This document shows, one piece after another, positions 1-9,051 of a DNA stretch of 64,000 bases (position 1 is its first letter; every line of letters starts with the position of its first letter). This DNA is from JAJDFU01 sp964641965 (GTDB lineage: Bacteria > Bacteroidota > Bacteroidia > Chitinophagales > Saprospiraceae): the NCBI GenBank assembly GCA_964641965.1, contig CAZXLD010000002.1, positions 1 through 64,000 of the forward strand, given 5' to 3'. The notes under the pieces were generated by a model. It did not search any database. It was not told the DNA's origin and saw only the letters and a list, made by a program, of their open reading frames with translations. Made by a program: the position numbers and the translations under genes.

Positions 1-1125
1 ATAAATCTGCCGAAAATCGATCCGGAATTTCAGATCCCCTTCATCCAAGTTGGATAAATCAGGACCGGGATTGAAAAATCCGGGCTTTTGCAATCCGCCT
101 CCATGTAAAAACACCACATTAGCAGTGCCGTGGTCCGTACCCCGGCTGGCGTTTTCTTTTACCCGACGACCAAATTCTGAAAAAGTCAGGACCGTCACAT
201 CGTTGATCAACCGATGCTGCTCCAGATCTTTGAGGAAGGCTGCCATGCCCTCGGCATATTGCTTCAGAAGCCGCTGTTGGCGATTAGGTTGATTGGCATG
301 TGTATCAAATCCGCCGAGGCTTAGGTAGAACAGGTGAATATCCTGATCAGTAGTTAGCAATTCGGCAATCAATTTTAGCTGCTGGGCAAATTTACCGTTG
401 GGGTAGCCTGCCCGACTTTTGAACCCTTTGGACTTTTTCATCAAATACCCTGCCGAGGACTGTGTCTCGATCATGGTTTTATAGAGGTAAGCCACATTAT
501 CCGTTTCGTGGCCGTGATCGACCTCAGACCAGGCATCACCAATGCCACTTAATAGTGGATTGGAGCTCGTTTTTTTAAGCCGATTCGGGTCGCTCATGGC
601 CAAGCCTTTTTGTTTCTCCCCTTTCAGTGCCATACTTAGGGTATCATCCAATTCCAGGCCGGTATGCGGTGCGGCGCAACCGGAACATTGATTGTCCAGG
701 TATCGACCAAGCCAACCGGTAGGTATATATTCATCACTGTTGCTGGCTGAATGCCAAATATCCATTGAACGGAAATGAGATCGATCCGGATTAGGGTATC
801 CAACGGCATTCAGGATCGCCATTTGTCCCTTGTCGTATCCGGTTTGCAAGGCCGCTAACGCAGGATGAAGCCCTTGTTCGCCATTTAAGTCAATGACATC
901 GGTCTTTGGAACATGTATAACCGGACGGTTTTGGTAGTACAAGTCGTTTTGAAAGGGAACTATGGTATTCAGTCCGTCATTACCGCCTGAGAGTTGAATG
1001 ACAACCAGGGCTTTTTGACTCCGAGTCGCATACAGTCGGTTTGGAGTAAATCCTTGAATAAATTGGGGGACGAAAAGGGAGGCAGAGGCGAGACCGGTAT
1101 GTTGGAGAAATTGTCTTCTTTTCAT
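1..1125 (-). CDS. DUF1501 family secreted protein, C-terminus off the window
   Basis: The reading frame is open from an ATG at 1125 down to base 1, about 375 residues, so the C-terminus is missing. The N-terminus KRRQFLQ followed by a small hydrophobic stretch looks like a Tat-type signal. Family motifs seen are LSGGNDGLNTIVPF near residue 45, SLGGFDTHANQ, and FSEFGRRVKENASRGTDHG near the window edge; these mark the DUF1501 (alkaline-phosphatase-fold) family. It lies 70 bp downstream of a DUF1800 gene on the same strand, the usual pairing of these two families in Bacteroidota and Planctomycetes. The pair is presumably co-transcribed and exported. The biochemical role of the family is not established. 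Confidence 0.9.
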   Translation of the reverse strand, partial: MKRRQFLQHTGLASASLFVPQFIQGFTPNRLYATRSQKALVVIQLSGGNDGLNTIVPFQNDLYYQNRPVIHVPKTDVIDLNGEQGLHPALAALQTGYDKGQMAILNAVGYPNPDRSHFRSMDIWHSASNSDEYIPTGWLGRYLDNQCSGCAAPHTGLELDDTLSMALKGEKQKGLAMSDPNRLKKTSSNPLLSGIGDAWSEVDHGHETDNVAYLYKTMIETQSSAGYLMKKSKGFKSRAGYPNGKFAQQLKLIAELLTTDQDIHLFYLSLGGFDTHANQPNRQQRLLKQYAEGMAAFLKDLEQHRLINDVTVLTFSEFGRRVKENASRGTDHGTANVVFLHGGGLQKPGFFNPGPDLSNLDEGDLKFRIDFRQIY

Positions 1126-1195
1126 GGTGGCTACAATTATAGCTTTTGAATTGGTATCCGTTTAATCGAAATAGAAAATCTGGCGCTTAAGCAGG

Positions 1196-2560
1196 CTAAC
1201 AAATTTGGTATTCCGGTAAGCTCAGAATGCGCAGGCATTGCCGGGCTAGGTGGTTCTCGGATTGATTCAAGAGGCCTTCATTTAGCTTGGATGTAGGTAT
1301 CGAAGGCGTTGTTGCCAATAAGAAATCCCGGAGTTGTTCGAGTTGGCTATCTAATGTTTCTGCCTGTGCAAGTTTTTCCAGTGGTTTCAGGGAAAAAGTC
1401 CCTTGTATCTTTCGAGCTTGACGGGTCAGTTGGCGTTCCTCAGGTCCGATTCGAATCGGAATATCTGCTTCGGCTTGTTGGAATAGAATTGAGGCCAGAT
1501 TGAGCCTGAGCATAAGGGTGCTGTTATCGATCCAGGCCTGACCTTTTGGCCATCCAGCTACATTGGGTGGATGAAATAGTTCTTGACCCAATGCACGTTG
1601 CAAGATAAATAGGCTGCTGTCTTCTGTCCATTCCACATTCAACTGTCGGGTAAGGCCGGCGATCAATTCTACCGGACTTTTGATTTTAGTTCCCTGAAGT
1701 TTTGGAGAATAAAACCAATCGGAAGTAAAAATAGCGGTCATCAAGCGGGCGATGTCATAGCCCGATTCGTAGAATAAATCCGATAATTCGCGAACGTATT
1801 CCTCGTTTGGTTCCGGATGAACAAAGTACTGGTAGACCTTGGTGGTGATAAATTGCGCAGTCGCTCTTTTTTCCAACAAGAGATCAATAATGTCTGTCCC
1901 ATCAAAATTTCCTGTTTTACCGAAAACGGTTTTCATACCATCGTCGTGCCAATGTTTCCGGAATATAAATTCTCCACCCATCGTACTCGACCATCCGGTA
2001 AAAGCTCGGGCAGCTTCCTTTATATCCTTTTCAGCATAATGCCCTCTACCCAGGGTGAACAGTTCCATGACCTCCCGAGCAAAATTCTCATTCGGCTGTT
2101 GTTTACGATTTTGCTGGTTATTGAGATATCGGATCATGCTGGGGTCTTGAGAGATCCCTAAAAGCAGATCTCTGAAATTGCCCAGGGCATTTGCTCTGAT
2201 TACATTGAGTTGGTTAATAGCAATGCGTTCAGAACGGGAATGGCAAGCAAAATGACCATGCCAGAATAAACTCATACGTTCCAATAATGCAGACTCGGAT
2301 GGGTCTCCCATACGACGAATCCAGGCTGCACCCAATTGGACCACCTTTCGTCCCTGTTCTTTGATAAACCCCTGCATATCTGCCCGGAATGCCTGTAAAT
2401 CAGGCGGGGCTGGGGTAGGTAGCGGCCTTGCTTGCCGGGCCTCTTCCAATAATTGGGCCCAAACCTGATCGATTGTGCGCTGGTCAGGCTCGAGAAACTC
2501 CCCGGGGCTTAGCCCAAAGCCGGCACGCCAGTATAAGTGTTTTCTTATCGAATCGGTCAT
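1196..2560 (-). CDS. DUF1800 family protein
   Basis: This 454-residue protein has the DUF1800 signatures: WHGHF at about 100-104, NENFAREVMELFTLG at about 157-171, AFTGW at about 186-190 and a late PNVAGWPKGQAW motif. Its length is normal for the family. It starts MTDSIRKHLYWRAGFG with no signal peptide visible. The next gene downstream encodes DUF1501, its standard partner, so the two form a probable operon. No catalytic function is known to me for DUF1800. The family call is secure; the function is unknown. Confidence 0.92.
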   Translation of the reverse strand: MTDSIRKHLYWRAGFGLSPGEFLEPDQRTIDQVWAQLLEEARQARPLPTPAPPDLQAFRADMQGFIKEQGRKVVQLGAAWIRRMGDPSESALLERMSLFWHGHFACHSRSERIAINQLNVIRANALGNFRDLLLGISQDPSMIRYLNNQQNRKQQPNENFAREVMELFTLGRGHYAEKDIKEAARAFTGWSSTMGGEFIFRKHWHDDGMKTVFGKTGNFDGTDIIDLLLEKRATAQFITTKVYQYFVHPEPNEEYVRELSDLFYESGYDIARLMTAIFTSDWFYSPKLQGTKIKSPVELIAGLTRQLNVEWTEDSSLFILQRALGQELFHPPNVAGWPKGQAWIDNSTLMLRLNLASILFQQAEADIPIRIGPEERQLTRQARKIQGTFSLKPLEKLAQAETLDSQLEQLRDFLLATTPSIPTSKLNEGLLNQSENHLARQCLRILSLPEYQIC

Positions 2561-2644
2561 TTTCCTTTTTTTAATGCTTGTACAACAGTATGTCGACTAA
2601 ATCTGAAGTTCTAATATTTGTAGTCCAGGTTTTATTTTTAGGTC

Positions 2645-2866
2645 ATACGTAAGCTGATCAATGACTGGAAGCTCGTTTTGGCTACCTGCCTAACGTTAGG
2701 ACTCGCGCCCTATCTCCCGGAGCCACATCTTTGGGGCAAGATCCATTGGATATTAGGCGGGGCGAAAGGGATGAGTCTGATGGACTGGTTCGATTTCGCG
2801 CTTCATGGCTTTCCCTGGATCCTCCTCATTCGAATCTTCGTTCGCCTCCCGTCTAAAAGCATATGA
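2645..2866 (+). CDS. small hydrophobic protein, about 73 aa, non-ATG start
   Basis: After an in-frame TAG at 2639 the frame reads V-I-R-K-L-I-N-D-W-K, followed by a hydrophobic stretch with APYLPEPHLWGKIHWILGG and a second segment DWFDFALHGFPWILLIRI. From memory, this pattern (PEPHxxGKxxWxLGG then MDWFDxxxHGxPWILL) matches a conserved tiny Bacteroidota membrane protein sometimes labelled RND-transporter-like. There is no ATG. Candidate starts are ATA 2645, CTG 2654 or TTG 2678. I chose ATA because conserved relatives, as I recall, begin at the I-R-K position. It could instead be a gene that has lost its start codon. Confidence 0.55.
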   Translation: MRKLINDWKLVLATCLTLGLAPYLPEPHLWGKIHWILGGAKGMSLMDWFDFALHGFPWILLIRIFVRLPSKSI

Positions 2867-3025
2867 TCTTCTTCATCTTGGTTTTCACTTTTTGGATCGT
2901 GAGATTTTCCAAAGGTTTAATACGGAGAAAAAAATTTTAGTGTGGGATTCCCATTAGAAGCCAAGTTTGGCGGGAGCACCCTTCCTGATGTTAAAACTGT
3001 ACTTTTACGGCATTAAAATGGACAC

Positions 3026-4078
3026 ATGGCAGAAGAAAATAAGCCTAAGCGTACAGAGGTCAGTGCGTTAGGAGAATTTGGCTTGATTGATCACCTTACC
3101 AAAGATATTGAATTGAAAAACCCGAGTTCAATTCGCGGTGTTGGAGATGATGCCGCAGTTATCGAAGGTGCTTCAGGGTATTTGAATCTGGTGAGTACAG
3201 ATATGCTGGTAGAGGGGATTCATTTTGATATGATTTATACCCCGCTCAAACACCTGGGTTATAAGTCTATCATAGTCAACCTGTCGGATATTTATGCGAT
3301 GAATGGCATACCAAAACAGGTCATTGTCTCTATGGCTGTTTCGAATCGTTTTTCGGTAGAAGCCTTAGAAGAAATCTATGCCGGAATAAAAAAAGCGTGT
3401 TCGTTTTATGGGGTCGACCTGGTGGGCGGGGATACTACATCCTCCCTTCGAGGCTTGGTAATCAGCGTTACGGCCATAGGGATTGTTGAAACGGGCAAAG
3501 TGGTGTATCGAAACACAGCCAAGGTAGGCGACTTGATCTGTATCACCGGCAACTTGGGAGCCGCCTATTTAGGCCTTCAGTTGCTCGAACGTGAAAAACA
3601 ATTGTATCTCGAGAACCCAAGCATACAACCACAGCTGGATGATCAGGTCTATTTAATTGAGCGGCAATTGAAACCGGAGGCTCGCAGGGATATGATTGAA
3701 GCCTTTCGCAAAAACGGTGTGGTCCCGACGAGCATGATTGATATTTCCGACGGCTTGGCCTCCGAACTCTTTCATATTTGCAAGGAGTCGGGCGTAGGAG
3801 CTTTTCTGGAAGAAAGTGGAGTGCCTATTCACCCGGATGCACAAATGCAGGCGATTAAGTTCAAATTAGATCCCATTACCTGTGCATTGAGTGGTGGAGA
3901 GGATTACGAGTTGTTGTTTACCATTAATCCTTTAGATGTAGAAAAGGTCAAATACTTACCGGATATCTATATCGCCGGCGAGATCGTAGAGGCAAAAGAT
4001 GGGATCAAGCTGCACACTAAGGGAGGAAATATACATGATATTCAGGCTCAGGGCTGGAGTCATTTTCAACCGGAGTAG
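3026..4078 (+). CDS. thiL: thiamine-monophosphate kinase
   Basis: ThiL phosphorylates thiamine monophosphate to the active cofactor thiamine diphosphate in the cytoplasm using ATP. The 350-residue protein has the AIR-synthase/PurM fold motifs in order: GVGDDAAV (38-45), STDMLVEGIHFD (57-68), NLSDIYAMNG (85-94), VGGDTTSS (about 132), DISDGLASEL (about 238) and SGGEDYELLFT (about 289). These cover the Mg-ATP and TMP-binding loops. Length is normal. No other thiamine genes are nearby, and the next gene is an unrelated lipoprotein 61 bp away. Confidence 0.96.
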   Translation: MAEENKPKRTEVSALGEFGLIDHLTKDIELKNPSSIRGVGDDAAVIEGASGYLNLVSTDMLVEGIHFDMIYTPLKHLGYKSIIVNLSDIYAMNGIPKQVIVSMAVSNRFSVEALEEIYAGIKKACSFYGVDLVGGDTTSSLRGLVISVTAIGIVETGKVVYRNTAKVGDLICITGNLGAAYLGLQLLEREKQLYLENPSIQPQLDDQVYLIERQLKPEARRDMIEAFRKNGVVPTSMIDISDGLASELFHICKESGVGAFLEESGVPIHPDAQMQAIKFKLDPITCALSGGEDYELLFTINPLDVEKVKYLPDIYIAGEIVEAKDGIKLHTKGGNIHDIQAQGWSHFQPE

Positions 4079-4139
4079 GTAAAGGAAAGTAAGGGTAAAG
4101 ATTTTATTGTAAATCATTTTTTTGAAAACGAAACTGAAT

Positions 4140-5141
4140 ATGCGCATACTCGAAAAAGCGAAGTTTTTCTGGCTTTTCTTCTTCGTTTTAGTGATTGGAT
4201 GCACAAACGATAATTCCACAAAGCAGGTCGAAAAACCGACGGTTCAATCGGTTCAGGTACCTCGATTTGATGCCGATTCAGCATACAGCTATGTGGCCCA
4301 ACAAGTAGCCTTTGGTCCGCGAGTGCCGAATTCAGAAGGGCATGCTCAGACTCGGGATTGGCTCATCCAACAATTCGAAAGCTTTGGGGCATCCGTTATT
4401 CGTCAGGATTTTAAGGCAACTGCCTATACCGGTGAGCGACTCAATGCCTCCAACATCATTGCTCAATACAATCCAGACGCATCCAAACGAATCGTATTGG
4501 CAGCTCATTGGGATACGCGTCCATTTGCAGATTCGGAGCTGGAAACCGAGCGCCCTAACGACCCTATCCTTGGTGCTGATGATGGAGGCAGCGGGGTAGG
4601 GGTATTGTTGGAGGTGGCCCGGCAATTGGGAGACAACCCCATTGATATGGGCGTCGATATCGTACTTTTTGATGCGGAGGATTATGGTGAATCCGGTGGT
4701 GAAGATGAAACAACTTGGGGATTAGGGTCTCAACATTGGTCCAGGAATCCTCATGTGAACGGCTACGACGCTCGTTATGGTATTCTGTTGGACATGGTAG
4801 GCTCCAAGGGTGCCCGTTTTCCCAAGGAAGGCTTTTCTGTCCAGTTTGCAGGCCCCATTGTAGATAAGATTTGGCGATTGGCTAATTCCATGGGATATGG
4901 CAACTTCTTCGTCAATGAAACAGCTCCTGCAGTCTTGGATGACCACTATTTTGTCAATACCATTGCTAAAATTCCTATGGTTGATATCATTAATAAGCCG
5001 GTAAATTCCAAAACGGGTTTCGGTGCATATTGGCATACCCATAACGATAATATGGATATAATTGAAAAGCGGACTCTTCGGGCCGTAGGGCAGGTAGTAT
5101 TAGCTATTACTTACCGGGAAGCCGGCGGCACCCTGAATTAA
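4140..5141 (+). CDS. M28-family lipoprotein, glutaminyl-peptide cyclotransferase-like
   Basis: A lipoprotein signal is followed by the lipobox VIGC (Cys21), so the protein is probably membrane-anchored outside the cytoplasm. The zinc-peptidase/glutaminyl-cyclase core shows AAHWDTRPFAD, LGADDGGSGVGVLLE, FDAEDYGE and YWHTHNDNMD, which carry the metal ligands. The overall pattern fits the bacterial type II glutaminyl cyclases, which form N-terminal pyroglutamate on exported proteins, better than aminopeptidases. I take ATG 4140 rather than an in-frame TTG 18 bases upstream because it places the signal peptide at the N-terminus. It stands 34 bp ahead of a DUF6503 lipoprotein on the same strand. 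Confidence 0.85.
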   Translation: MRILEKAKFFWLFFFVLVIGCTNDNSTKQVEKPTVQSVQVPRFDADSAYSYVAQQVAFGPRVPNSEGHAQTRDWLIQQFESFGASVIRQDFKATAYTGERLNASNIIAQYNPDASKRIVLAAHWDTRPFADSELETERPNDPILGADDGGSGVGVLLEVARQLGDNPIDMGVDIVLFDAEDYGESGGEDETTWGLGSQHWSRNPHVNGYDARYGILLDMVGSKGARFPKEGFSVQFAGPIVDKIWRLANSMGYGNFFVNETAPAVLDDHYFVNTIAKIPMVDIINKPVNSKTGFGAYWHTHNDNMDIIEKRTLRAVGQVVLAITYREAGGTLN

Positions 5142-5175
5142 AAATTTTCTCCTATAGTTTTCTTGGATTAAACAA

Positions 5176-5955
5176 ATGAACGCTACTAAACTGCCTTTAC
5201 TTTTGCTCTTCGTTTTACTAACTAGGTTGATGGCCTGTCAAATGGGTTCCAGTTCTGAGGGCTCAGTTGCAGAGCAGTTGATTGCCAAAAGCATTAAATT
5301 TCACGATCCGCAGGGGAAGTGGTCTGAATTTTCGGCATCTATTCAACAGACCTCTTATCTGGAACGCCTTGATCCTCTGACCGGAGAAAAAATGATTCGC
5401 GAGCGGAAAATAGATCTAGATATTCCTCGATCCAGGTTTGTTATGGCACAAGAATTGGAAGGCCATTTGCTGATGCGGACGGTATCTGGGAAGGCCATTT
5501 GTACCACAGAATGGAATAAAGACTCTATTTCCCAAGCAGAGCGTGATCAGTATAGGTTGGATTGCGCAGGGGCAGAACGGATGCGCGATTACTTTCGGTA
5601 TTTGATTGGCTTACCGATGGTGCTTAGGGATAAACAGGCAATTGTCCAGGATACGATTACGGAGATCGAATTTGAAGGAAATGTTTTCCAAGTCGTTACA
5701 ATAGATTACCCACCTAGTGGAGAACACCCAACCTGGCAGTTTTACATAGATCCTGAGTCTGGTGCCTTGCACCAAGCCAAATTTTTTAGAACCAATACGG
5801 AGGATGGTACTTTGTCCGGTGAAATAATTCGCCTGGAAGATCCTACCGAATTCGGTGGAATGGTCAAGTTTGGGCGTTTTGTATGGACGTATCTGGATGG
5901 AAAACCTTTGGCAGAAGAAATTTATACCTTCACTCCAATTGATGAAAGGCAGTAG
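5176..5955 (+). CDS. DUF6503 family lipoprotein
   Basis: The 259-residue protein begins with a hydrophobic signal ending in LMAC (Cys21), a lipobox. The mature part starts with AEQLIAKSIKFHDPQGKW, the typical opening of the DUF6503 family (Bacteroidota lipoproteins with an LolA/outer-membrane-lipoprotein-sorting-like beta fold). Function is unknown. It is probably co-transcribed with the preceding M28 gene (34 bp gap) and is followed by a strong hairpin terminator at 6133. Confidence 0.8.
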   Translation: MNATKLPLLLLFVLLTRLMACQMGSSSEGSVAEQLIAKSIKFHDPQGKWSEFSASIQQTSYLERLDPLTGEKMIRERKIDLDIPRSRFVMAQELEGHLLMRTVSGKAICTTEWNKDSISQAERDQYRLDCAGAERMRDYFRYLIGLPMVLRDKQAIVQDTITEIEFEGNVFQVVTIDYPPSGEHPTWQFYIDPESGALHQAKFFRTNTEDGTLSGEIIRLEDPTEFGGMVKFGRFVWTYLDGKPLAEEIYTFTPIDERQ

Positions 5956-6132
5956 ACTGTAAAATTGATATAAAAACCATCGAATCAGCTTTCCCGCAAC
6001 AAACTGAAAAATAATACCACCCAAATCATGCAATAGAAAATGGATTTAACTAAATTTTTGTTTGCAAGTCTCTCATTTTCAGCTTGTCTCTAATGCAATG
6101 CATTAGATAAGCATGCACTTAATGGGTGAAGC

Positions 6133-6178
6133 AAGCCTGTGATGCTTGAAAGCCCTGGCTTTCAAGCATCACAGGCTT
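6133..6178. terminator. 22-bp perfect stem, bidirectional terminator
   Basis: A perfect inverted repeat with arms AAGCCTGTGATGCTTGAAAG+CC and its complement is separated by only 2 bases and followed by TTTTATTT on the plus strand. It lies between the convergent DUF6503 gene and sdhB. It is the only structured element in the 350 bp between them; I see no gene in the rest of that gap. Confidence 0.85.
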
Positions 6179-6306
6179 TTATTTGGCTTCTAATGTATAA
6201 TCTGGGTTGAAAGCATCGACCAGAAGCAGCAAAGCAAGCATCAGTAAATTCAATTACAACCTTATTTTTGTCTTCCCGCACATTATAAAACCATCGTTGA
6301 GAAGGA

Positions 6307-7053
6307 TTAAGCTCCTAAAATACTAGCCTTTAAATATTCCCAGTTCATACGGTCGATATTGGCAACGGAAATTTCCTGGGGGCACTCCACTTCACATGCT
6401 TTTGTATTGGAACAATGTCCAAACCCTTCCAGATCCATTTGCCTGACCATTCTTTTTACCCGCTTCCCTGCTTCTACTTTTCCTTGCGGCAATTTGGCCA
6501 GATGGGTAACCTTGGCGGCTGTAAACAGTGCAGCGCTACCATTCTTACAAGTGGCAACGCACGCACCACAACCGATGCAAGCGGCTGAATCAAAGGCAGA
6601 CTCTGCCTCATCATGTGTTATGGGCACGGCATTGGCCTCAGGCGCATCTCCAACAGGCGTAGAAATGTAACCGCCTGCCACAATGATTCGGTCAAATGCT
6701 GATCGATCCACCTTCAAGTCTCGAATAACCGGAAATGCACTCGCCCGAAAAGGTTCGATATAAATAGTATCCCCATCCTTAAAACTCCGCATGTGTACCT
6801 GACAAGTTGAGGTACCACCTAAGGGGCCATGTGCCCGGCCATTTATGAACAGGCCACACATGCCACAGATTCCCTCCCGACAGTCATGGTCGAATTCCAC
6901 CGGCATTTTTCCATCCAGGATCAATTTCTCATTGAGAGAATCCAACATTTCCAGGAAAGACATATCCTCTTCCACCCCTTCAAGCTTGTAATCGACCATT
7001 CGGCCATCCTCTTCCCTACTTTTTTGTCTCCAGACCTTTAGGTTCAGTTTCAT
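6307..7053 (-). CDS. sdhB: succinate dehydrogenase iron-sulfur subunit
   Basis: SdhB carries electrons from the flavoprotein to the quinone site through its Fe-S clusters. Cysteines of the plant-type 2Fe-2S domain are Cys58, Cys63, Cys66 (CREGICGMC) and Cys84. The ferredoxin-like domain has CIGCGACVATC and CSNTKACEVECPQ for the 4Fe-4S and 3Fe-4S clusters. At 248 residues it is the expected size for the Bacteroidota/epsilon-type (type B) enzyme. It is the last gene of sdhC-sdhA-sdhB, 60 bp after sdhA. Confidence 0.97.
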   Translation of the reverse strand: MKLNLKVWRQKSREEDGRMVDYKLEGVEEDMSFLEMLDSLNEKLILDGKMPVEFDHDCREGICGMCGLFINGRAHGPLGGTSTCQVHMRSFKDGDTIYIEPFRASAFPVIRDLKVDRSAFDRIIVAGGYISTPVGDAPEANAVPITHDEAESAFDSAACIGCGACVATCKNGSAALFTAAKVTHLAKLPQGKVEAGKRVKRMVRQMDLEGFGHCSNTKACEVECPQEISVANIDRMNWEYLKASILGA

Positions 7054-7113
7054 ATATGCTGCGTATTCATTTTAAAGGGTATTCGGATCAAAATAATTGA
7101 TCCTATCCATGCT

Positions 7114-9051
7114 CTATTTATAGTTCCTGGACACCAAGTCAACTTCCTCAAAAGTCAAATGCTCTCTATACAGTTCCGGATTCTTGCCGGGGCCTTGGTA
7201 CGACCAACAAGAGACATAGGCAAATTCCTCATCGTTTCGAAGTGCTTCACCATCTTCTGTTTGGAACTCTTCTCTGAAATGTGCACCGCAGGATTCATTG
7301 CGCTGTAGGGCATCGTGGCACATGAGTTCGCCTAATTCAAAGTAATCAGCTACTCGTCCGGCCTTTTCCAATTCAGAATTAACTTCGCTAAGGGAACCTG
7401 GCACTTTTAGATCCTGCCAGAACTCTTCTTTCAGGTTCTGGATTTCTTGAATGGCTTGTTTAAGTCCAGGCTCATTGCGGGAAACACTGCATTGGTTCCA
7501 TAATATACGCCCTAGCTTTTTATGAAATTGATCTGTGGTTTGCTTTCCGTTGATGGAGGTTAGGCGGGTCAACATAGCGTGAACGCCTTCTTCGGACTCC
7601 TGAAAAGCAGGATCATTCGTTGAAATAGGACCGGTACTGATCTCATCCGCTAAAAAATTACCGATGGTGTAGGGGATAATGAAATATCCATCGGCACAAG
7701 CTTGTAGCAGCGAATTGGCCCCTAACCGATTTGCGCCATGGTCGCTGAAGTTACACTCCCCTAAAGCATATAATCCTGGAATCGTTGTTCCCAGTTCATA
7801 ATCAACCCAAAGGCCTCCCATCGAAAAATGAGCAGCAGGGCTAATTTTCATGGGTTCCTTGTAGGCATTCACTCCCGTAATCTTTTCATACATCCGAAAT
7901 AGATTACCGTAGCGCTCCCGGATTTTTGCTTCTCCATATTCTTGGATGGCAGAACCAAAATCGAGGTATACGGCATTTTTTAGTGGGCCAACACCGTGTC
8001 CGGCATCAATGCGCTCTTTGGCAGCCCGGGAGGAAATATCTCTGGGGGCAAGATTTCCAAAAGCAGGATACTTGCGTTCAAGATAATAGTCTCTCTCCTC
8101 CTCGGGAATGGCGTTGGGTTTTCGGTTATCACCTTTCATTTTCGGGACCCAGATCCGACCGTCATTGCGAAGGGATTCCGACATAAGGGTTAGCTTGGAT
8201 TGGTGTTCTCCGGATTGAGGCAGACTGGTAGGATGTATTTGAGTCCAGCTGGGGGAAGCCATAAACGCCCCTTTTTTATGTGCACGCCAGATGGCAGACC
8301 CATTGCACCCCATGGCCAGGGTGGAAAGGTAGAATATCTTCCCAAATCCGCCGGTAGCCAGTACTACGGCATGCGCACTATGCCGTTCAATTTGACCGGT
8401 ATCCAGGTTCCGGACAATGATCCCTCTGGCTTTACCATCGATTAACACGAGGTCAAGCATTTCGTGCCGCGTATACAGCTTTACCTTTCCAATATCGACC
8501 TGCCGCATCAGGGCGGAGTAGGCACCGAGGAGCAACTGTTGACCTGTTTGACCCCGCGCATAAAAGGTCCGCCTCACTTGAACTCCACCAAAAGACCGAT
8601 TGGAAAGGTAACCACCGTATTCTCGTGCAAAAGGTACACCCTGCGCTACGGCTTGGTCAATCAAAGAAGCCGAGCACTCTGCCAATCGGTATACATTTGC
8701 TTCTCGAGCCCGGAAATCGCCTCCTTTAAGCGTATCATAAAACATCCGGAATACGTTATCGCCATCATTTTGGTAGTTTTTGGCCGCATTGACACCACCT
8801 TGGGCTGCCACGGAATGTGCCCGGCGCGCCGAATCCTGAAAGCAAAAGGATTTTACGTTATACCCTCCTTCCGCAAAAGAGGCTGCTGCGGCACTGCCTG
8901 CAAGACCGGTACCTACTACGATAATATCCAGTTTCTTTTTGTTGTTGAAGCTGACCAAACGGCAGGTAGCTTGGTAGCGACTCCATTTTTCAGCTAGCGG
9001 ACCAACTGGAATCTTGGCATCCAGTATGCCTTTGGTGGTTGGGTTCTCCAT
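7114..9051 (-). CDS. sdhA: succinate dehydrogenase flavoprotein subunit
   Basis: SdhA oxidises succinate to fumarate using covalently bound FAD. The Rossmann motif is IIVVGTGLAGSAAAASFA (43-60). The flavinylation His is in RRAHSVAAQGG (His79). Substrate-site motifs HPTSLPQSGEHQSKL, SESLRNDGRIW and RDISSRAAKERID are present. The 645-residue length matches the type B, diheme-cytochrome-b-linked enzymes. Its ATG overlaps the sdhC stop by one base (TGATG), so translation is coupled. Confidence 0.97.
   Translation of the reverse strand: MENPTTKGILDAKIPVGPLAEKWSRYQATCRLVSFNNKKKLDIIVVGTGLAGSAAAASFAEGGYNVKSFCFQDSARRAHSVAAQGGVNAAKNYQNDGDNVFRMFYDTLKGGDFRAREANVYRLAECSASLIDQAVAQGVPFAREYGGYLSNRSFGGVQVRRTFYARGQTGQQLLLGAYSALMRQVDIGKVKLYTRHEMLDLVLIDGKARGIIVRNLDTGQIERHSAHAVVLATGGFGKIFYLSTLAMGCNGSAIWRAHKKGAFMASPSWTQIHPTSLPQSGEHQSKLTLMSESLRNDGRIWVPKMKGDNRKPNAIPEEERDYYLERKYPAFGNLAPRDISSRAAKERIDAGHGVGPLKNAVYLDFGSAIQEYGEAKIRERYGNLFRMYEKITGVNAYKEPMKISPAAHFSMGGLWVDYELGTTIPGLYALGECNFSDHGANRLGANSLLQACADGYFIIPYTIGNFLADEISTGPISTNDPAFQESEEGVHAMLTRLTSINGKQTTDQFHKKLGRILWNQCSVSRNEPGLKQAIQEIQNLKEEFWQDLKVPGSLSEVNSELEKAGRVADYFELGELMCHDALQRNESCGAHFREEFQTEDGEALRNDEEFAYVSCWSYQGPGKNPELYREHLTFEEVDLVSRNYK

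Noticed and set aside
8464..8997. 177-codon plus-strand ORF inside sdhA
   Set aside because: It is antisense to a highly conserved gene and is a frame shadow.
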